A stretch of 8,258 nt of DNA from DASUZB01 sp036377075 (GTDB taxonomy: Bacteria; Actinomycetota; CALGFH01). The translations under genes and the position numbers were made by a program. Below, one piece after another: positions 5,620-8,258 of this stretch (positions within the stretch are counted from its first letter, which is position 1; every line of letters begins with the position of its first letter). A model generated the notes under the pieces. That model was not told where the DNA came from. It ran no database searches and was given only the letters and a program-made list of their open reading frames with translations. The stretch lies in NCBI GenBank assembly GCA_036377075.1, contig DASUZB010000179.1, positions 1 to 8,258 on the forward strand, written 5' to 3'.

Positions 5620-5711
5620 GCGGCGAGGTCGTTTCTCACGGCGAAGTAAGCCGGCTTGGGCTGCAGGTTCTCGTCGTAGAGGCAGGCCACGCCCTGGCCG
5701 GTGAAGAAGCC
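5616..5711 (-). pseudogene. Remnant resembling the C-terminal tail of a GH10 xylanase
   Basis: The minus strand between thiD and the DUF6483-like gene reads, in one open frame to a TAG stop, GFFTGQGVACLYDENLQP followed by KPAYFAVRNDLAA. The part CLYDENLQPKPAYFAV resembles the last strand and helix of family GH10 endo-xylanases, where a (L/I)(F/Y)D-x-(N)-x-QPKPAY-x-A signature precedes the C-terminus. Nothing else of a GH10 domain (about 300 residues) is visible: upstream, this frame runs into thiD out of phase. It has no start codon or ribosome site of its own. I read it as the leftover end of a deleted gene. Thirty-odd residues are too few for certainty. Confidence 0.5.
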
Positions 5712-5718
5712 GGCGCTC

Positions 5719-6591
5719 TCAGCCCTCGTACGGGCCGGCCGCGTACGGCCAGCCGTGCGGCCCCGGATGGCTGGGGCCGCCGGGACGCAGCAGGCCGGCG
5801 GCGCGGAACCGCCAGGCGTGGTCGGTCGGGCCGACGCCCTTGCCGAGCGGGAACGCGCCGGCCAGCGCGCCGCTGAGGTACCGCTTCGCCTCGCGCGCCG
5901 CCGTGGGCACGTCCAGCCCGCTGGCCAGGTTGGCGGCCAGGGCGGAGGCGAGCGTGCAGCCGGTGCCGTGGGTGTGCGGCGTGGCCAGCCGCGGCGCCTC
6001 GAGCCAGCGCGCCTCGCGGCCGTCCCAGAGCAGGTCGACGGCGTCGTCGCCGCGCAGGTGCCCACCCTTGACCAGCACCCACGCGGGGCCGAGGGCTCCC
6101 AGCGCGCGGGCCGCCTCCTCCATCCCCGACCGGTCGGCCACCTCCACCCCGGTCAGCAGCCGCACCTCGCCGAGGTTGGGGGTGACCACCGTGGCCAGCG
6201 GCAGCAGCCTGGTCCTGAGCACCTCGACCGCGTCGTCGCGCAGCAGCGGGTCCCCGTGCTTGGAGACCGCCACCGGGTCGACCACCAGGTTGGCGATGCC
6301 GAACCGCTCGCAGGCGTCGGCCACCGCCGCCACGATCGGCGCCGAGGCGAGCATCCCGGTCTTGGCCGCGTCGACGCCGATGTCGGTCACCACCGACTCG
6401 ATCTGCTCGAACACCGCGCGCGGCTCCAGCTCGTAGAAGCCCTGCACCCCGACCGAGTTCTGCACCGTCACGGCGGTCACGGCCGACATGCCGTGCACCC
6501 CGTGCGCCAGGAAGGTCTTCAGGTCGGCCTGGATGCCGGCCCCGCCGCCGGAGTCCGACCCGGCGATCGTGAGCACCCGGACTGGGAGCAC
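5719..6591 (-). CDS. thiD: Hydroxymethylpyrimidine/phosphomethylpyrimidine kinase
   Basis: ThiD phosphorylates HMP and then HMP-P to give HMP-PP, the pyrimidine half of thiamine. From the GTG at 6591 the protein has 290 residues. Ribokinase-fold landmarks are in order: AGSDSGGGAGIQADLK (10-25), VQN (43-45) with the substrate-contacting glutamine, KTGM (77-80), DPV (105-107), TPN (137-139), VKGGH (174-178), and the anion-hole/catalytic HGTGCTLASALAANLA (208-223) with Cys at 212. GAGGAGGA (6598-6605) lies 6 nt before this GTG. An ATG at 6597 abuts that site and a GTG at 6609 lies upstream of it, so both are unlikely starts. The last 30 or so residues (Gly/Pro-rich, ending AAGPYEG) exceed the usual family end. 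No other thiamine gene and no TPP riboswitch is adjacent. Confidence 0.95.
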   Translation of the reverse strand: MLPVRVLTIAGSDSGGGAGIQADLKTFLAHGVHGMSAVTAVTVQNSVGVQGFYELEPRAVFEQIESVVTDIGVDAAKTGMLASAPIVAAVADACERFGIANLVVDPVAVSKHGDPLLRDDAVEVLRTRLLPLATVVTPNLGEVRLLTGVEVADRSGMEEAARALGALGPAWVLVKGGHLRGDDAVDLLWDGREARWLEAPRLATPHTHGTGCTLASALAANLASGLDVPTAAREAKRYLSGALAGAFPLGKGVGPTDHAWRFRAAGLLRPGGPSHPGPHGWPYAAGPYEG

Positions 6592-6630
6592 GCCCATTCC
6601 TCCTCGCACCCGCTGTCCCTTCGCGCCGCA

Positions 6631-6636
6631 AGGGTA
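6631..6636 (-). promoter_or_regulatory. Possible -10 box of thiD
   Basis: TACCCT on the minus strand fits TAnnnT and would start transcription near 6624, about 33 nt before the GTG, leaving a short leader with the Shine-Dalgarno. No good -35 is seen. The leader is too short to hold a TPP riboswitch. Confidence 0.35.
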
Positions 6637-6642
6637 GCGCCC

Positions 6643-6654
6643 ACCCGCTCGGGT
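6643..6654. promoter_or_regulatory. Small inverted repeat between two divergent promoters
   Basis: ACCCG-CT-CGGGT (5-bp arms, 2-bp centre) sits between the thiD -10 (6631-6636) and the divergent PPOX-gene -10 (6654-6659), touching the latter by one base. A protein bound here could affect both genes. The repeat is short and may be chance in GC-rich DNA. Confidence 0.25.
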
Positions 6655-6659
6655 AGGGT
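6654..6659 (+). promoter_or_regulatory. -10 box of the PPOX-family gene, leaderless configuration
   Basis: TAGGGT ends 6 nt before the GTG at 6666, the same geometry as at recG, so the mRNA should begin on the start codon. No Shine-Dalgarno is possible in the remaining 6 nt. A -35 is not evident. Confidence 0.5.
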
Positions 6660-6665
6660 CCGGGG

Positions 6666-7127
6666 GTGAAGCGGCGCGACCAGATCAGGATGTCGGCCGA
6701 GGAGCGGCGCGACCTCCTGGCGGAGGGCCGGACGCTGACGCTCGCCACGACGGGGCCTCGAGGGCGGCCGCACCTGGTGCCGCTGTGGTACGTGCCCGCC
6801 GGGGAGCAGCTGCTGACCTGGACCTACGCGGCCAGCCAGAAGGCCAGGAACCTGCGGCGCGACCCGCGCGCGACCGCGCTGGTCGAGGCCGGCTCGCACT
6901 ACCAGGAGCTGCGCGGCGTGAGCATGGAGTGCGACGTGGAGCTGGTCGACGACCCCGACCAGGTCGCCGCGATCGGCCTGGCCCTGACCGCCCGCTACGC
7001 CGGCGGCGAGCCGGGCGAGGAGGCGCGCGCCCAGGTCCTCGGGCAGGCAGCCAAGCGCGTCGGCCTGCGCCTCACCCCGACCCTCGTGACCAGCTGGGAC
7101 CACCGCAAGCTCGGCGGCACCTACTGA
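6666..7127 (+). CDS. PPOX-class split-barrel flavin/F420-dependent protein
   Basis: This 153-residue protein has the split beta-barrel pattern of the pyridoxamine 5'-phosphate oxidase-like superfamily. A short helix (SAEERRDLLAEGR) is followed by TLTLATTGPRGRPHLVPLWYV (about 24-44), the two core strands of the family. Next come a strand and turn with KARNLRRDPRATALVEAG (about 59-76), where the cofactor phosphate is usually held, and then a MECDVELVDD strand. Relatives in actinobacteria use F420 or FMN to reduce diverse substrates; the substrate and the cofactor choice cannot be read here. The GTG at 6666 is preferred because MKRRDQIRM matches the usual N-terminus and a -10 box lies 6 nt upstream. 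An ATG at 6690 would remove it. The 3' end overlaps the convergent SCP2 gene by 7 bp. Confidence 0.88.
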   Translation: MKRRDQIRMSAEERRDLLAEGRTLTLATTGPRGRPHLVPLWYVPAGEQLLTWTYAASQKARNLRRDPRATALVEAGSHYQELRGVSMECDVELVDDPDQVAAIGLALTARYAGGEPGEEARAQVLGQAAKRVGLRLTPTLVTSWDHRKLGGTY

Positions 7128-7507
7128 TATTCGGTCTTCGCCCTGAGCTGCTCCTGCAGCGACTTGAAGTCGTCCGACTGTGTCAGTGGCATCAGCGACA
7201 GCAGCTTGCCGACGTTGCCGCTCGCCTTCATCTTGCCGGTCATGAACGCGACGTTCGGGTTGAGGTCCCCCTTCTGGATCTTGACGCTGGTGTCGTAGCT
7301 CATCCGCAGGGAGAAGTCGGCGTCGGGCAGCTCGCCGAGCTTGCACTCCTGCAGCTTGCCGCCGACCAGCACCCAGTAGTAACTGACGTCCCCGTCGGGA
7401 CCGCCGCTGACCACGTACTGGATGCGGGCGTTGGCGTTGGGCCGGTCGGCGAAGCCCTGCGAGATGCGCAACGCCTCGTCCAGGAACTCCTGGGACAGGT
7501 ATTTCAC
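7121..7507 (-). CDS. SCP2 sterol-carrier-domain protein
   Basis: This 128-residue single-domain protein resembles the SCP2 sterol-transfer fold. MKYLSQEFLDEALRISQGF forms the opening helix. A beta-sheet region with ARIQYVVSGGPDGDVSYYWVLVGGKL follows, then the SCP2-like segment DFSLRMSYDTSVKIQKGDLNPNVAFMTGKMKASGNVGKLLSL, in which a helix and GK-(I/M)-K-x-x-G motif line the lipid-binding tunnel. Such proteins bind fatty acyl or sterol-like lipids; the ligand is unknown. The GTG at 7507 is chosen because AGGAGG (7513-7518) ends 5 nt before it and MKYLS is the usual family start. The GTG at 7513 overlaps that site. The upstream ALDH stop (7517-7519) lies within the Shine-Dalgarno, so the two are translationally coupled. 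It is a likely lipid-handling partner of the dehydrogenase. Confidence 0.88.
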   Translation of the reverse strand: MKYLSQEFLDEALRISQGFADRPNANARIQYVVSGGPDGDVSYYWVLVGGKLQECKLGELPDADFSLRMSYDTSVKIQKGDLNPNVAFMTGKMKASGNVGKLLSLMPLTQSDDFKSLQEQLRAKTEYQ

Positions 7508-7516
7508 CGCCACCTC

Positions 7517-8258
7517 CTACCGGCCGCGCCCGTGGCGCAGCCGCATCTGCCGCTTGACCATGGGGATCAGGCTGCGCGGACGCTCGAAGCTGGTGAGCAC
7601 GAACGGCAGCGGGAAGCGCTGGCGCGTGGTGGCCTTCACCCGCGAGAACTCGCGCAACCCCTCCTCGCCGTGGATCCGGCCGAAGCCCGACTCCCCCACC
7701 CCGCCGAACGGCAACGCCGGCACGGCCGCCACCATCTGCACCGCGTTGATGCTCGTCATACCGGCCCTGAGCGCGGACGCCAGGCGCTCGGCGTTGCGCT
7801 TGCCGTAGACCGCCGAGGCGAGGCCGTAGCCGGTCGCGTTGGCCCGCGCCACCGCCTCGTCGCCGTCGGCGACCCGGATCACCGGCAGCACCGGCCCGAA
7901 CGTCTCCTCCCGCATCACCAGCGCGTCCTCCGGCACGTCCACCAGCACCACCGGGTCGACGTACGGCGGGTGCACCGACTCCACCCCGCCGACCAACGCC
8001 CTGGCGCCGCGGTCCAGCGCGTCCTGCAGGTGGCGGCGGATCACCTCGACCTGCCTGGGCATGGTGACCGGACCGATCGCCGCGTCCGGCTCCGGCCCGG
8101 CGCGCACCCCGGAGGCGAGCTCCACCGCCTTGGCCACGAAGCGGTCGTAGACGCCGGTGGTGACGTACACGCGCTCGATGCCGATGCGGGTCTGGCCGGC
8201 GTTGGCGCAGCCGCCCCAGACCGCCGCGGACGCCGCCGCGTCGACGTCGGCGTCGTCG
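7517..8258 (-). CDS. Aldehyde dehydrogenase family protein, C-terminal half (5' end outside window)
   Basis: The visible 246 codons are the C-terminal half of an NAD(P)-dependent aldehyde dehydrogenase, probably near the diapolycopene-dialdehyde/succinate-semialdehyde type. Starting at the window edge, the frame reads AVWGGCANAGQTRIGIERV, the segment that normally holds the catalytic cysteine (NAGQxC). Further on come REETFGPVLPVIRV, with the conserved ExFGP, then ATGYGLASAVYGKRNAERLA and FGGVGESGFGRIHGEEGLREFSRVKAT, all standard. The expected catalytic Cys is Arg (codon CGC at 8186-8188). A Cys seven residues earlier, in WGGC, is not at the catalytic position. The gene is open across the window edge with no start here. 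The TAG at 7517-7519 overlaps the SCP2 Shine-Dalgarno, so the two form an operon. The family is sure; activity is doubtful if the Arg is real. Confidence 0.93.
   Translation of the reverse strand, partial: DDADVDAAASAAVWGGCANAGQTRIGIERVYVTTGVYDRFVAKAVELASGVRAGPEPDAAIGPVTMPRQVEVIRRHLQDALDRGARALVGGVESVHPPYVDPVVLVDVPEDALVMREETFGPVLPVIRVADGDEAVARANATGYGLASAVYGKRNAERLASALRAGMTSINAVQMVAAVPALPFGGVGESGFGRIHGEEGLREFSRVKATTRQRFPLPFVLTSFERPRSLIPMVKRQMRLRHGRGR

Noticed and set aside
5648..5657. 10-bp palindrome AAGCCGGCTT
   Set aside because: It falls on the codons for Lys-Pro-Ala in the xylanase-tail frame, so coding sequence explains it; it is also short for GC-rich DNA.
6592..6665. A TPP riboswitch upstream of thiD
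   Set aside because: The 74-bp gap is too short for the aptamer, and no CUGAGA or other conserved thi-box element is present.
5636..6748. A 370-codon minus-strand open frame overlapping thiD in another frame
   Set aside because: It reads through the thiD promoter and the start of the PPOX gene, is low complexity, and thiD in its own frame carries every expected motif.

Overview
The window is very GC-rich (about 70% or more by eye). Every credible gene uses the G/C-ending codons expected of such a genome, and GTG starts are common. The gene set points to an actinomycete-like bacterium (Actinomycetota): a PPOX-class, F420/flavin-type split-barrel protein, a four-cysteine bL28, an actinobacterial-style RecG, and several start codons placed directly behind a -10 box as in leaderless mRNAs. 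The genus cannot be read from the sequence. No CRISPR array, tRNA, rRNA, phage gene or insertion sequence was seen.

Layout. Positions 1-346 hold no convincing gene. They carry a degenerate direct repeat of about 69-bp period (27-187) and two strong tandem hairpins (239-281 and 287-343). Two tandem TrmB-type winged-helix regulators follow on the minus strand (347-1231 and 1403-2200). Each has its own promoter-like sequence and a nearby dyad that could be an operator. recG (2305-4491, minus) and rpmB (4668-4859, plus) diverge from a 176-bp intergenic region holding both promoters. After rpmB and its hairpin comes a DUF6483-like helical protein that appears to start at a CTG codon (4957-5619, plus). 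It converges on thiD (5719-6591, minus). Between them lies a short minus-strand reading frame resembling the C-terminal tail of a GH10 xylanase, probably a gene remnant. thiD diverges from a leaderless PPOX-family gene (6666-7127, plus), whose 3' end overlaps an SCP2 sterol-carrier-like gene (7121-7507, minus). The SCP2 gene is the downstream member of an operon with an aldehyde dehydrogenase that runs off the right edge (7517 to beyond 8258, minus).

How the genes work together. This is mostly ordinary housekeeping: DNA repair (recG), ribosome (rpmB) and thiamine biosynthesis (thiD), interleaved with small redox and lipid-binding genes. The ALDH-SCP2 pair is a real transcriptional unit, because the ALDH stop lies inside the SCP2 Shine-Dalgarno sequence. 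The TrmB pair looks like a duplicated regulator family beside a repeat-bearing, more plastic stretch. I found no clearly new multi-gene system. The points most worth a second look are the Arg at the expected catalytic Cys of the ALDH, the CTG start of the DUF6483-like gene, the xylanase-tail remnant, the 18-bp perfect palindrome beside recG, the run of leaderless starts, and the structured repeat region at the left edge.
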